The translations under genes and the position numbers were made by a program. From NCBI RefSeq assembly GCF_900188085.1, contig NZ_FZOU01000003.1:186001-250000 (forward strand): a stretch of 64,000 nucleotides of DNA. Reading direction: 5' to 3'. Below the pieces are notes generated by a model, which had not been told where the DNA came from, searched no databases, and saw only the letters and a program-made list of their open reading frames with translations. The stretch comes from Granulicella rosea. Its GTDB lineage: Bacteria > Acidobacteriota > Terriglobia > Terriglobales > Acidobacteriaceae. Below are positions 20,627-30,296 of the stretch, piece after piece; within the stretch, counting starts at the first letter, position 1; each line of letters opens with the position of its first letter.

Positions 20627-21661
20627 ATGGAGAAGAATTTGCTGAAGCAACTGGCTGCGGGAGTATTGTTGTCGGTGGCGTGCGCCGTCTCGCCTGCGGG
20701 CGCGGCCTTTGGCGAGACCTGCACGCCGCAGTCGCAGATGCAGCCCGGCGACCGCAACGACCTGGTGACGTCCTCGACCATGCTGGCGAAGGCGATCCAG
20801 AACGACGACCAGGCGTCGGTGAAGAGCACGACCATCGCCGAGTACGCCACGAACTTCGGCCAACTGGGCGACGCGATCGGCCGGATTGCCCCGAAGCTGA
20901 AGGGCGGCGCGCTGACGGTGGAGCAGGTCTACCTGCTGGACGCGTCGCTGCTCAAGAAGAATCCCGACGGTTCGTCGCCGGATGCGCAGTTTTTCTGCTC
21001 GCTGAACCGCACGACGGCGGAGGCGGACTTCAACATTCCCGGGCTGCCGCCGGGACGTTATGCCTTCTCGATGGTGAATATCGCGACGCCCGCGCCGTAC
21101 CGGCTCTCGCTGCTGCTCCGGCAGGATGGCGGAAAGTGGCTGATGGCTGGCTTCTACCCCAAGGCGACGACCGCGGCCGGGCACGACGGGCTGTGGTTCT
21201 GGAAGGAAGCGCGGACGTATACCGCGCAGAAGCATCCGTGGGATGCCTGGCTCTACTACCAGCAGGCGCGCGCGCTGCTGGAGCCGGCGGGCTTTGTCGA
21301 TAGCACGCACCTCGAAAAGCTGAAGACGGAGCTGGCCTCGGCCGCGCCGCCGGCGGTTGCGGACGGCGTCGGACAGGATAATCCGCTGGTGGTGAAGGGC
21401 GCGGACGGCGTCGAGTACCGGTTCACCGGCATCTTCGCGGATAACTCGCTGGACGCGCGCAATCTGGACGTGGCTTTGCATATGAAGGTCGACCCGCTGA
21501 GCGATGCGGCCGCCGCGCGGAAGCGCAATCTCGCCGCCATGACAGCGGTGCTCGCGGCGTATCCGGAGTTGAAGACGGCCTTCCACGGGCTTTGGATCTT
21601 CGCCGAAGCCGATGGCCAGAACCCCTATGCCACCGAACTTTCGATGGCGGAGATTCCGTAA
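20627..21661 (+). CDS. Secreted protein of unknown function
   Basis: 344 residues with a signal peptide (about 1-29, cleavage near GAAFGE). The mature part begins with a helical DRNDLVTSSTMLAKAIQNDDQASVKSTT-type region, then a beta-rich centre (PPGRYAFSMVN, YRLSLLLRQDGGKWLMAGFYPK, about 143-185) and a helical end. Conserved-looking W residues cluster in HDGLWFWKEARTYTAQKHPWDAWLYYQ (about 188-214), reminiscent of tetratricopeptide-like or import-type domains. No family is assigned. The start is preceded by CAGGACC. Confidence 0.65.
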   Translation: MEKNLLKQLAAGVLLSVACAVSPAGAAFGETCTPQSQMQPGDRNDLVTSSTMLAKAIQNDDQASVKSTTIAEYATNFGQLGDAIGRIAPKLKGGALTVEQVYLLDASLLKKNPDGSSPDAQFFCSLNRTTAEADFNIPGLPPGRYAFSMVNIATPAPYRLSLLLRQDGGKWLMAGFYPKATTAAGHDGLWFWKEARTYTAQKHPWDAWLYYQQARALLEPAGFVDSTHLEKLKTELASAAPPAVADGVGQDNPLVVKGADGVEYRFTGIFADNSLDARNLDVALHMKVDPLSDAAAARKRNLAAMTAVLAAYPELKTAFHGLWIFAEADGQNPYATELSMAEIP

Positions 21662-21748
21662 AACGAACGTTTCCATCACTTTTACCGATTTTTTAGAAGC
21701 GTCACTGTAGTCTGATTCAGCGCAGATCTTTCACAAGGGGTTAGGGCC

Positions 21749-22396
21749 ATGCCGAAGCCGGTAAAGACATTGAGCGAAGCGATCTGGAGCCGGCGGGCCA
21801 CGCCCAGCTTCGACGGCGCTCCAATGCCGGCGGCGGATCTGCAGGCGATCATCGACGCTGGTCTGCAGGCTCCCAGCGGATACAACATGCAGCCCTGGCG
21901 GTTCGTGGTGGTGCAGGCGCCGGAGCAACTGCGCAGGCTGCGCGGCGCGAGCTACAACCAGGCCAAGGTGGAAGAGGCCTCGGCCGTGATCGTCGCATGC
22001 GGCGACATGGACGGCTGGCGCAAGGATCTGGACCTGATGCTGCAGATGGGGCGCGAGGGCGGCATGCCCGAGGCCTACGCCGAGCAGGCCCGGACGAGCG
22101 TGCCGAACTACCTTTCGAGCTTCAACCAGGACGCCATGCGCGGCTGGCTGAACAAGATGGTCATGATCTCCTTCACCCATATGTTGCTGATGGCGGAGGT
22201 GATGGGCTACGACACGGCGCCGATGGAAGGCTTCGAACAGGATAAGGTGCATGAGGTGCTGCGGCTGCCCATGAGCTACTGGGTGGTGGCGATGCTCGCC
22301 ATCGGACATGCGAAGGGGCCGGACAAGTTCAACGGTGGGCGGTTCGACCGGAACCACACGGTCTTCGGCGAAGAGTACGGCAAGCCCCTGAAATAA
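21749..22396 (+). CDS. Nitroreductase family protein
   Basis: 215 residues, full length for a flavin-dependent nitroreductase. FMN-contact regions are visible: RRATPSFD near the N-terminus, LQAPSGYNMQPWRFVVV (about 39-55) and PMEGFEQDKV (about 156) replacing the usual PMGGFD. It probably uses NAD(P)H to reduce nitro- or quinone-like substrates in the cytoplasm; the substrate is unknown. The alpha/beta hydrolase gene follows by 41 bp and may be co-transcribed. Confidence 0.87.
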   Translation: MPKPVKTLSEAIWSRRATPSFDGAPMPAADLQAIIDAGLQAPSGYNMQPWRFVVVQAPEQLRRLRGASYNQAKVEEASAVIVACGDMDGWRKDLDLMLQMGREGGMPEAYAEQARTSVPNYLSSFNQDAMRGWLNKMVMISFTHMLLMAEVMGYDTAPMEGFEQDKVHEVLRLPMSYWVVAMLAIGHAKGPDKFNGGRFDRNHTVFGEEYGKPLK

Positions 22397-22437
22397 ATAT
22401 TTAGATTCGGAGTGTTCGGAGGGAGCGTCCGATACGC

Positions 22438-23361
22438 ATGAAACTCTTCCTGAAGAGCATGTCTTTTTTGCTCCTTGTACTGTTTGCCGCCGGGGTGGTC
22501 TTTTTCACCAACCCGCTCTGGGTGAACGACCAGGTTGTCGCTCTGCGGCTTTGGCGCGCCGGCGTGCACAGCCACTACGCCACGGTCGATGGCAACCGGA
22601 TTCACTACCTCGAAGCGAAGCCCGGCGCGGACGGCAGGACGCTGGTGCTGGTGCATGGCCTGGGAGCGCGCGCGGAGGACTGGGCGCCGCTGATTCCGCG
22701 GCTGAAGGCGCAGGGCTATCACGTCTACGCGCTCGACCTGCTGGGGTACGGCCGTTCGGCACGGCCCGCCGATGCGGACTACTCGGTCTCACTCGAAGAG
22801 AAGACGGTGGTCGACTTCATGCAGACGCTGCACCTCGACCACGCGATCGTGGGCGGCTGGTCGATGGGTGGATGGGTGGTGTTGAAGCTGGCACTCGACC
22901 ACCCGGAGCTGGCCGACACGCTGATGGTCTACGACTCGGCGGGGGTCTATTTTCCTCCCACCTGGGCTGCGGACCTCTTTACGCCCAGCGATCCCGCCGG
23001 ACTCTTTCGCCTGCAGGAGATGCTGACCCCCGCCGCGAAGCCGCTGCCGGGCTTCGTCGGCCGGGACGCGATCCGCAAGCTGCAGCGCAATGCCTGGATC
23101 GTCAACCGCAGCCTGGCCTCGATGACCGCCGGGCGCGACCTGCTGGACTTTCGTCTGCACAGCCTGAAGCAGCCGACGCTGTTGATGTGGGGCGGGGAGG
23201 ACAGGCTGATTCCGCCCGCAACCGGCGAGGCGATGCAGCGGGAGATTCCGCACGCTGAGCTGGCGATCGTGCCCGGATGCGGGCATCTCGCACCGAGCGA
23301 GTGCTCCGGGGCGGTGTTCGCCGGGACGCTGAAGTTTCTGAAAGCAGGGAATACGGAATAG
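22438..23361 (+). CDS. Membrane-anchored alpha/beta hydrolase
   Basis: 307 residues. An N-terminal hydrophobic segment (about 5-24) acts as membrane anchor or signal. Alpha/beta hydrolase features follow: VLVHGLGARAEDW (oxyanion loop, about 67), nucleophile elbow GGWSMGGW with Ser (about 142), acid in WGGEDRLIPP (about 253), and the catalytic His in GCGHLAPSE (about 282). Substrate unknown; esterase or lipase-like. Confidence 0.87.
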   Translation: MKLFLKSMSFLLLVLFAAGVVFFTNPLWVNDQVVALRLWRAGVHSHYATVDGNRIHYLEAKPGADGRTLVLVHGLGARAEDWAPLIPRLKAQGYHVYALDLLGYGRSARPADADYSVSLEEKTVVDFMQTLHLDHAIVGGWSMGGWVVLKLALDHPELADTLMVYDSAGVYFPPTWAADLFTPSDPAGLFRLQEMLTPAAKPLPGFVGRDAIRKLQRNAWIVNRSLASMTAGRDLLDFRLHSLKQPTLLMWGGEDRLIPPATGEAMQREIPHAELAIVPGCGHLAPSECSGAVFAGTLKFLKAGNTE

Positions 23362-23379
23362 AGCTTAGGGGATGAGCGG

Positions 23380-24021
23380 CTACAGTTCCTGGTCCCTGGT
23401 TCCCGCTTCCTCATCACTGCGCCACTGATACGCCCCCGCCTGCGGCAGCCCGACATGCGCGAGCACCCGCTGGACGAACTGCTTCGCCATCTCGGACGTG
23501 CTCTGCGGCAGGTTGTAGAGCGTTGGCATCACCGGGTAGATGACGGCGCCGGCTTCGGCCGCGAGCGTCATATTGCGCAGGTGGATGCGGTTGAAGGGCG
23601 TCTCGCGAATGCAGAGCAGCAGCGACCGTCGCTCCTTCAGACAGACGTCCGCCGCGCGTTCGATCAGGTTGCCGGCCATGCCGTTGGCGATACCGGCAAG
23701 CGTGCCCATGGAGCAGGGCAGAACGATCATCCCATCCGATGGATAGCTGCCGCTGGCGATGTTCGCGCCGATGTCGACGTTCGTATGTTGTTGAATCTTC
23801 GTGGATGGACGACCGATCAATCGCTCGACGAGGTCGTTGCGGCCGGCTATCTGGAGTTCTTCGGCGAGCACGCGCAGGCAGGAATCGGAGACGACGAAGT
23901 TGACGCGGATGACGCGCTCGTCGGCCTCAAGCGCGCGCAACATCTCCACGGTGAAGACGGCTCCGCTGGCGCCGGTGGCGGCGAGGGTCAGGTTTTGCGG
24001 GTATTGACGGGATGAACTCAC
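23380..24021 (-). CDS. ubiX: Flavin prenyltransferase UbiX
   Basis: 213 residues, GTG start. UbiX prenylates FMN to make the cofactor of UbiD-type decarboxylases. Family signatures: LTLAATGASGAVF (about 11-23), VVSDSCLR (about 43), SDGMIVLPCSMGTLAGIANGMAGNLIERAADVCLKERRSLLL region (about 95-135), RETPFNRIHLRNM (about 138) and the C-terminal GAVIYP. No ubiD gene is in the window. The last 20 residues extend beyond the usual end. Confidence 0.93.
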   Translation of the reverse strand: MSSSRQYPQNLTLAATGASGAVFTVEMLRALEADERVIRVNFVVSDSCLRVLAEELQIAGRNDLVERLIGRPSTKIQQHTNVDIGANIASGSYPSDGMIVLPCSMGTLAGIANGMAGNLIERAADVCLKERRSLLLCIRETPFNRIHLRNMTLAAEAGAVIYPVMPTLYNLPQSTSEMAKQFVQRVLAHVGLPQAGAYQWRSDEEAGTRDQEL

Positions 24022-24135
24022 AGGGTTCGATTATCTACGATCCCGATCTTTTTCCGTCTACCGGATCGCGAGGCGTCAAAAAAACCGCATCAAACTTGTT
24101 GTAACAGGGTTATTTCGAAATAGAGGGATTCGTGC

Positions 24136-25155
24136 ATGCTTGGTGGCGCGCGTTGGTCGAAATGCATCGCTGGGCTGGCTTTGTGCCTGGGAGTGGTGGC
24201 GGCGCACGCCTCCGTCGCGCTATTGATGGAAGAGCCGTATGGCGAGTTTGGCACCTTCAACCCCACGGGACACGCCGCCGTCTACCTGAACCATGTCTGC
24301 GCCCAGACGCCGACGGAGCTGCGTATGTGCCGGCCCGGCGAGCTTGGCGTCGTCATCAGCCGTTACCACAAGGTGAACGGGTACGACTGGGTCGCGATCC
24401 CGCTGATCCCGTACCTCTATTCGGTCGATACCGCCGCCGAAGTCCCGACAAGCGTGACGAAGGAACAGGTGGCGGCCATCCGCGACGCCTATCGGCGCGA
24501 GCATCTACTGGGTATCGCGCCCAGCACCCCGGACGGCGCCGCTCCCAAGGGCGAATGGATTCAACTGGTTGGCTCCTCCTATGACCGCACCATCCACGGC
24601 TTCATGGTCGAGACCACGCGCGAGCAGGACGAGCGCTTTATCGCGCTGCAGAACGACAAGCGCAACCACGGGCACTTCAACCTGCTCTTTCACAACTGCG
24701 CGGACTTCTCGCGCGTGGTGCTGGACACCTACTTCCCGCACTCGATCCATCGCAATTTCATCGCCGACGTGGGCATGACGACTCCCAAGCAGGTGGCGAA
24801 GTCGCTGGTGAAGTACAGCCGCAAACATCCCGAGCTGAAGATGAGCGCCTTCGACATCCGGCAGGTGGCGGGCACGGTGCCGCGCAGCCAGAAGATCGAC
24901 GGCGTGACGGAGTCGGTGGTGAAGCGCAAGCGCTACCTGATTCCGATGGTCGTGCTGATGCCGGAGTTTACGGGCGGTGTGGTGGTGGCGTACCTGGTCG
25001 ACGGACGCGGCAGCCTGCCGAAGGAGGCGTCGGTGTTCCAGGTGAACGACCCGCAGTCGCTGGTGGATGGACGCGCCCAAGCCAGCGCGGCACCGGCCAT
25101 CACGACCACGAGCGGTCAGGTCTCGCGTTCCACTGCAAATGCGAAGCCGATCTAA
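24136..25155 (+). CDS. Secreted protein with permuted papain-like (NlpC/LRAT-type) features
   Basis: 339 residues. Signal peptide about 1-25. The mature region begins SVALLMEEPYGEFGTFNPTGHAAVYL, where His46 sits in a GHAxxYL motif. The later FNLLFHNCADFSRVVLD (about 181-197) carries Cys188 in HNCADF. A His that precedes the Cys in sequence order is the arrangement of permuted NlpC/P60 or LRAT-type papain-fold hydrolases. This reading is inference from the two motifs. The C-terminal third is basic and beta-rich with a Thr/Ser tail. Start ATG has AGAGGG upstream. Acts in the periplasm or outside the cell. Confidence 0.6.
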   Translation: MLGGARWSKCIAGLALCLGVVAAHASVALLMEEPYGEFGTFNPTGHAAVYLNHVCAQTPTELRMCRPGELGVVISRYHKVNGYDWVAIPLIPYLYSVDTAAEVPTSVTKEQVAAIRDAYRREHLLGIAPSTPDGAAPKGEWIQLVGSSYDRTIHGFMVETTREQDERFIALQNDKRNHGHFNLLFHNCADFSRVVLDTYFPHSIHRNFIADVGMTTPKQVAKSLVKYSRKHPELKMSAFDIRQVAGTVPRSQKIDGVTESVVKRKRYLIPMVVLMPEFTGGVVVAYLVDGRGSLPKEASVFQVNDPQSLVDGRAQASAAPAITTTSGQVSRSTANAKPI

Positions 25156-25772
25156 GCTCCGCGCAATGCGTAGGCGATCAGTGTTTCGCCGCGCGTGCCG
25201 TGCGCCGCGTCGAAGGCCTCGTTGCTGGCGGCTTCGATCTCCGGGATCGCCGGGTCCAGTTCGCAGGCTTCAATCTCCTCGGTCGAAGCATAGATAAAGC
25301 ATAGTTCGCAGGTGCCAAGGTTGACCTCGCCGTTGTCGCCTTCGGCGCGCATGGGCGGCCCGAAGGTCCGGCAGAGGATGGGGCGATGCTCGTAGAGGTC
25401 GCATGTGCCGGTTTCGAGATCGAGCACAGGGCAGGGTTCGTCGTTCGCATACTCCTCGAAGAGAATGGTCTCTTCGTAGTCCTCGGCCAGGATGCCCGTC
25501 TCAAGATTGCCGGGGAACCATGGGTCGAGTCGCGCCAGCCCTTCCAGCACACGGGCGCGGATGCGGGTCGCACGCTCCGGATCGGAATCCGTCAGGAGTC
25601 CTAAACCTTCGCGCAGACGCGCCGCATCCTGATGCGCGATGGGGAAGACGCCGATGCAGCACTGCGCGCAGCCGGGCCTGCAGACCAGGTGCGCACCGCT
25701 GCGGCGGGCGGAGTCGGCCAGCGCCGCGTCTACGATCTGGGTCAATGCTTCAGGAATCGGTCTCGCCTCCAC
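25152..25772 (-). CDS. YkgJ family cysteine cluster protein
   Basis: About 206 residues from a GTG at 25772; another in-frame GTG at 25844 would overlap purU by 58 bp and lacks a ribosome site. A zinc/iron-chelating cysteine cluster is visible: CRPGCAQCC near the N-terminus and later CPVLDLETGTCDLYEHRPILCRTFG, the family hallmark, plus CELCFIY. The product is cytoplasmic and of unknown biochemical role. Last gene of the minus-strand run that begins at aguA; it ends 4 bp inside the 3' end of the convergent secreted-protein gene. Confidence 0.85.
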   Translation of the reverse strand: MEARPIPEALTQIVDAALADSARRSGAHLVCRPGCAQCCIGVFPIAHQDAARLREGLGLLTDSDPERATRIRARVLEGLARLDPWFPGNLETGILAEDYEETILFEEYANDEPCPVLDLETGTCDLYEHRPILCRTFGPPMRAEGDNGEVNLGTCELCFIYASTEEIEACELDPAIPEIEAASNEAFDAAHGTRGETLIAYALRGA

Positions 25773-25786
25773 TTCCAGTGTAAGGC

Positions 25787-26644
25787 TCAGGCGAAGATGA
25801 CGGTCTTGTTCGCGTAGGAGAGGATGCGGTGCTCCAGGTGCCACTGCACGGCGCGCGAGAGGACCAACCGCTCGAGGTCGCGTCCTTTCTGGATCAGGGA
25901 GGGGAGCTGGTCGTTCTGCGTGACGCGTGCGACGTCCTGCTCGATGATCGGGCCTTCGTCCAGCACCTCGGTGACGTAGTGGCTGGTCGAGCCGATGAGC
26001 TTGACCCCGCGCGCAAACGCCGCGTGATACGGCTTCGCGCCGGTGAAGGCGGGCAGAAACGAGTGGTGGACGTTGATGATGCGCTGCGGATATGCGTCGA
26101 CGAAGGCCGGAGAAAGAATCTGCATGTAGCGCGCGAGGACGATGAGGTCGATCCTGTGCTCGGCCAGCAGGTCGAGCTGCGCGGTCTCGACCTGCGGCCG
26201 GGTCTCGCGCGTGACCGGCAGGTGATGAAACGGGATGCCGTAGAACTCGGCCAGCGGACGCGCATTCTCATGATTGCTGACGATGAGCGACAGGTTGCAG
26301 CGAAACTCGCCGGCCTGGTGGCGTTGCAGCAGGTCCGCAAGGCAATGCAGGTACTGCGAGACGAAGAGTGCGACGTTGCGCGGGGCGTCGGCGAACTCAA
26401 TGCGCCAGTTCATGTGCAACTTCGCGGCCAGCGGCCCGAAGGCGGAGTGGAAGTGCTTCAGCGTGCAGGTGGGGTCGTCGGTGGCGAACTCCACGCGCAT
26501 GAAGAAGAGCCCAAGCTCGGCGTCCTGGTGCTGGTCGGAGTTCAGAATGTTGACGTCGTACTGGCGAACGAGAAAATCGACGATAGCGACGACGAGGCCC
26601 TTGCGGTCCGGGCAGTCGATGAGGAGGATGGCGGTCTTGGGCAT
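25787..26644 (-). CDS. purU: Formyltetrahydrofolate deformylase PurU
   Basis: 285 residues, the family's usual length. Residues about 4-85 form an ACT domain (AILLIDCPDRKGLVVAIVDFL). The formyltransferase-like domain follows with VSNHENARPLAE, VLARYMQILSP and the catalytic region INVHHSFLPAFTGAKPYHAA, ending in SHYVTEVLDEGPIIEQDV. It hydrolyses 10-formyl-THF to formate and THF, balancing one-carbon units. ATG 26644 is preferred over an upstream in-frame TTG at 26671 by homology. Lies about 95 bp downstream of purB on the same strand. Confidence 0.95.
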   Translation of the reverse strand: MPKTAILLIDCPDRKGLVVAIVDFLVRQYDVNILNSDQHQDAELGLFFMRVEFATDDPTCTLKHFHSAFGPLAAKLHMNWRIEFADAPRNVALFVSQYLHCLADLLQRHQAGEFRCNLSLIVSNHENARPLAEFYGIPFHHLPVTRETRPQVETAQLDLLAEHRIDLIVLARYMQILSPAFVDAYPQRIINVHHSFLPAFTGAKPYHAAFARGVKLIGSTSHYVTEVLDEGPIIEQDVARVTQNDQLPSLIQKGRDLERLVLSRAVQWHLEHRILSYANKTVIFA

Positions 26645-26738
26645 GAGGTCTTCTCGAGCTTTAAGCTCCAAGCTGTCAAGCTTACAGCTCGTCTATTGTC
26701 CGCTTGAGTTCACGTGGAGCTACTCTGAGTCCGCGTGA

Positions 26739-28043
<1,305 letters not shown>

Positions 28044-28094
28044 TGTCGTCCTTTTGATTCTGTTCCGATGGCTACTGAGTCGATCCAGATCAAC

Positions 28095-28385
28095 TCAGTC
28101 CAGTTCGGTCGTCTGTTGTGTGTCCTGGAGGTTTGAAGGGCGCAATCGCTTGCGGTCCCTGTCGAAAACCTGCCAGGAACCCAGGAGCGTTCCGTATACT
28201 CCGGATCCAACCAACCCATTCCAGTGGAACGGCTGCGCAGTGTTGAACCATCCCGTGAGGAAAAATAGATAGCGTCCGAGATCGGTGAGAACTCCGGCGC
28301 AAACGAAGGTCGCGGCATATAGCGCCACGACGCCTGCGGGACCAAGAGTGCTGTTCCATCGACGAAAACGCTTCAACCAGATCAT
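28095..28385 (-). CDS. Small membrane protein, unknown
   Basis: 96 residues. Two hydrophobic segments (about 14-32 and 52-70 with GLVGSGVYGTLLGSW), a basic N-terminus and a polar, Gln/Asp-rich tail. GAGGTAG lies 7 nt upstream of the ATG. It sits between the glutaredoxin gene (15 bp upstream) and purB (51 bp downstream), so it is probably in the operon. No family recognised. Confidence 0.6.
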   Translation of the reverse strand: MIWLKRFRRWNSTLGPAGVVALYAATFVCAGVLTDLGRYLFFLTGWFNTAQPFHWNGLVGSGVYGTLLGSWQVFDRDRKRLRPSNLQDTQQTTELD

Positions 28386-28400
28386 CGCGCTACCTCGAAT

Positions 28401-28658
28401 TTACGGGTGCGGTACACCGAAGAGCTGCGCCATCTCCGCATGCAGGAAGCCCTGGCCCGGGCGGTACGGCTGCACCCATTTGCCGTCGATGACGAACTGC
28501 GGAATCGCCTTCTTGCCTACGTGCTCGAAGACCTCTTCGGCGGCGCCGGGGGTGTTTTCGATGTCGATCTCTTTGTAGGCGATGTTGTGCTTGGCGAGAA
28601 ACTTCTTGGCCTCGCGGCAGTCGCGGCACCAGCTGGCGGAGTAAACGAGTAATTCCAT
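28401..28658 (-). CDS. Glutaredoxin-family thiol-disulfide protein
   Basis: 85 residues. Thioredoxin fold with the active site CRDC (Cys12, Cys15) at the end of the first strand and the cis-proline segment AIPQFVIDGKWV (about 51-62), where TVP is more common. The layout resembles NrdH/mycoredoxin-type glutaredoxins. Probably a cytoplasmic redox carrier. Follows the SDR gene by 39 bp. Confidence 0.85.
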   Translation of the reverse strand: MELLVYSASWCRDCREAKKFLAKHNIAYKEIDIENTPGAAEEVFEHVGKKAIPQFVIDGKWVQPYRPGQGFLHAEMAQLFGVPHP

Positions 28659-28697
28659 GCTCTCAGTTTACTCCGCCCGAAGCTGTTTCAGCCCGAT

Positions 28698-29471
28698 TTA
28701 CTGCTCTTTGTAGTTCCGCATCAGTCCGCCGTCGACGACGTAGGTCGAGCCGGTGGTGTAGGCCGCCTCATCCGACGCGAGGAAGGCGACCAGCGCCGCG
28801 ACCTCGTCCGGCGTGCCCAGCCGGCCCAGCGGGATGTTGTTCAGCAGCGCATCGAGCTTCGGCTTGTTCGCCAGCAGGGATGCATTGATCGGCGTGTTGA
28901 TCGCGCCCGGCGCTACGTTGTTGACCGTGATGCCGACCGGCCCCAGCTCCATCGCGAGGTCACGCATCAGCATCCGCATGCCGCCCTTGGCCGCGCAGTA
29001 GCTGGCGAAGTTGGGGAAGACCATGTCTTCGTGGACGGAGCTGATGTTGATGACGCGGCCCGGCTTCTTCGCCGCGACCAGCTTGCGCACGAAGGCTTGC
29101 GTGAGGAAGAACGCGCCCTTCAGGTTCGTGTTCAGCACCATGTCGTAGTCGGCCTCGGTCACGTCGACGAAGGCTGCATTCTTCTCGACGCCAGCGTTGT
29201 TGACGAGGATGTCGCATCCGCCAAGTTGGGCGTAGGCCTGGTCGACGAGGTTCTGCACGTCGGTCAGCTTCGAGACGTCGGCCTGGACGGTGATGGCCTT
29301 GCTGCCGGCGGCCTCGATCTTGGCCTTCGTGTCTTCGGCGCCCTCGGGGTGCGAGTGGTAGTCGACGACGATGGCCGCGCCCTCGCTGGCGAGACGGATG
29401 GCGATGGACTGTCCGATGCCGGAGGAGGATCCGGTGACGATGGCGACCTTACCTGTGAAGCGTGCGGACAT
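28698..29471 (-). CDS. SDR-family oxidoreductase
   Basis: 257 residues. Classical short-chain dehydrogenase: cofactor loop TGSSSGIG (about 14-21), NNAG (about 91), catalytic Ser in NISSVHEDM (about 143), and YCAAKGG active-site Tyr/Lys (about 159-163). The C-terminal GSTYVVDGGLMRNY is typical of FabG/glucose-1-dehydrogenase relatives. Substrate not predictable from sequence. Confidence 0.9.
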   Translation of the reverse strand: MSARFTGKVAIVTGSSSGIGQSIAIRLASEGAAIVVDYHSHPEGAEDTKAKIEAAGSKAITVQADVSKLTDVQNLVDQAYAQLGGCDILVNNAGVEKNAAFVDVTEADYDMVLNTNLKGAFFLTQAFVRKLVAAKKPGRVINISSVHEDMVFPNFASYCAAKGGMRMLMRDLAMELGPVGITVNNVAPGAINTPINASLLANKPKLDALLNNIPLGRLGTPDEVAALVAFLASDEAAYTTGSTYVVDGGLMRNYKEQ

Positions 29472-29492
29472 GCGTATCTCCTGTGTGTGCTG

Positions 29493-29963
29493 TCAGGATA
29501 GATGCAATTCTGGCCGGCCGCGACGTGCGCGGAAGAAACTGGTCAGCATGGAGCTGCATTCCTCGGCCAGTAGACCGGAGACGACCTCAACCCGGTGGTT
29601 GAGCTTCGGATGATTCATCACTTCGAGCACCGAGCCGCAGGCACCGGCCTTGGGGTCGGGCGCGGCATAGACCAGCCGCCGGATGCGCGCGTGCAGGATG
29701 GCCGAGGCGCACATGGCGCAGGGTTCGAGCGTGACGTAGAGGTCGCAGCCGAGCAGACGATAGTTGCCGAGGATGCTGCCGGCCGCGCGCATGGCGACGA
29801 TCTCGGCGTGTGCGGTGGGGTCGGAGTCGGTGATGACGCGGTTGCGTCCGGTGGCGATGACCTCGCCATCGCGCATGATGACCGCGCCTACGGGAACCTC
29901 GCCGGCGGCCTCGGCTGCGCGGGCTTCGGCGATGGCGGCGCGGAGGTAGTCTTCGTCGGTCAT
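29493..29963 (-). CDS. tadA: tRNA-specific adenosine deaminase TadA
   Basis: 156 residues. Zinc deaminase motifs HAEIVAMRAAG (about 52) and PCAMCASAIL (about 81) match TadA, which converts A34 to inosine in tRNA-Arg(ACG). The DPKAGACGSVLEVMNHPKLNHRVEV region (about 104-128) is TadA-specific and separates it from cytidine or guanine deaminases. Start at 29963, 9 bp downstream of the preceding small gene. Confidence 0.95.
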   Translation of the reverse strand: MTDEDYLRAAIAEARAAEAAGEVPVGAVIMRDGEVIATGRNRVITDSDPTAHAEIVAMRAAGSILGNYRLLGCDLYVTLEPCAMCASAILHARIRRLVYAAPDPKAGACGSVLEVMNHPKLNHRVEVVSGLLAEECSSMLTSFFRARRGRPELHLS

Positions 29964-29972
29964 GATCTCAAA

Positions 29973-30296
29973 TCACCCACGAACCTGCGGTTTGGCTTCA
30001 GGTCCGAAGAAGCGTTCAATCTGCTGAGCCAGTGACAGTAGCGCTGGGCGGCGTTCCGCCATGGCGGCTGAATCCAGCGCAAAGCTCTGCTGCCAGATCG
30101 GCTCGATGATCGGCAGCAGGTTCTCAGCCAGTAGATCCGCGGTTGCGATGTGTTGGATAGCCTCGAAGATCAGCTCCTCCTCGGGCTCGTACTCGTCCGC
30201 AGGTGCGCCGTCGGCGATGTGGCCTTCGGGATCGGCGGTGCGTACGAGCTCCTGGATGGAGGCGAGGTCGGGCGGCGGGGGCCAGGGTTTGGACAC
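29973..30296 (-). CDS. Small acidic protein, unknown, coupled to aguA
   Basis: 107 residues from GTG 30296, which overlaps the aguA stop codon by one base and is preceded by AGGAG 9 nt upstream. The product starts MSKPWPPPPDLASIQELV and is acidic and helical (EPEEELIFEAIQHIATADLLAENLL). No motif recognised. The strict coupling suggests a linked function with agmatine deiminase or simple operon membership. Conserved-domain search would be decisive. Confidence 0.6.
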   Translation of the reverse strand: MSKPWPPPPDLASIQELVRTADPEGHIADGAPADEYEPEEELIFEAIQHIATADLLAENLLPIIEPIWQQSFALDSAAMAERRPALLSLAQQIERFFGPEAKPQVRG

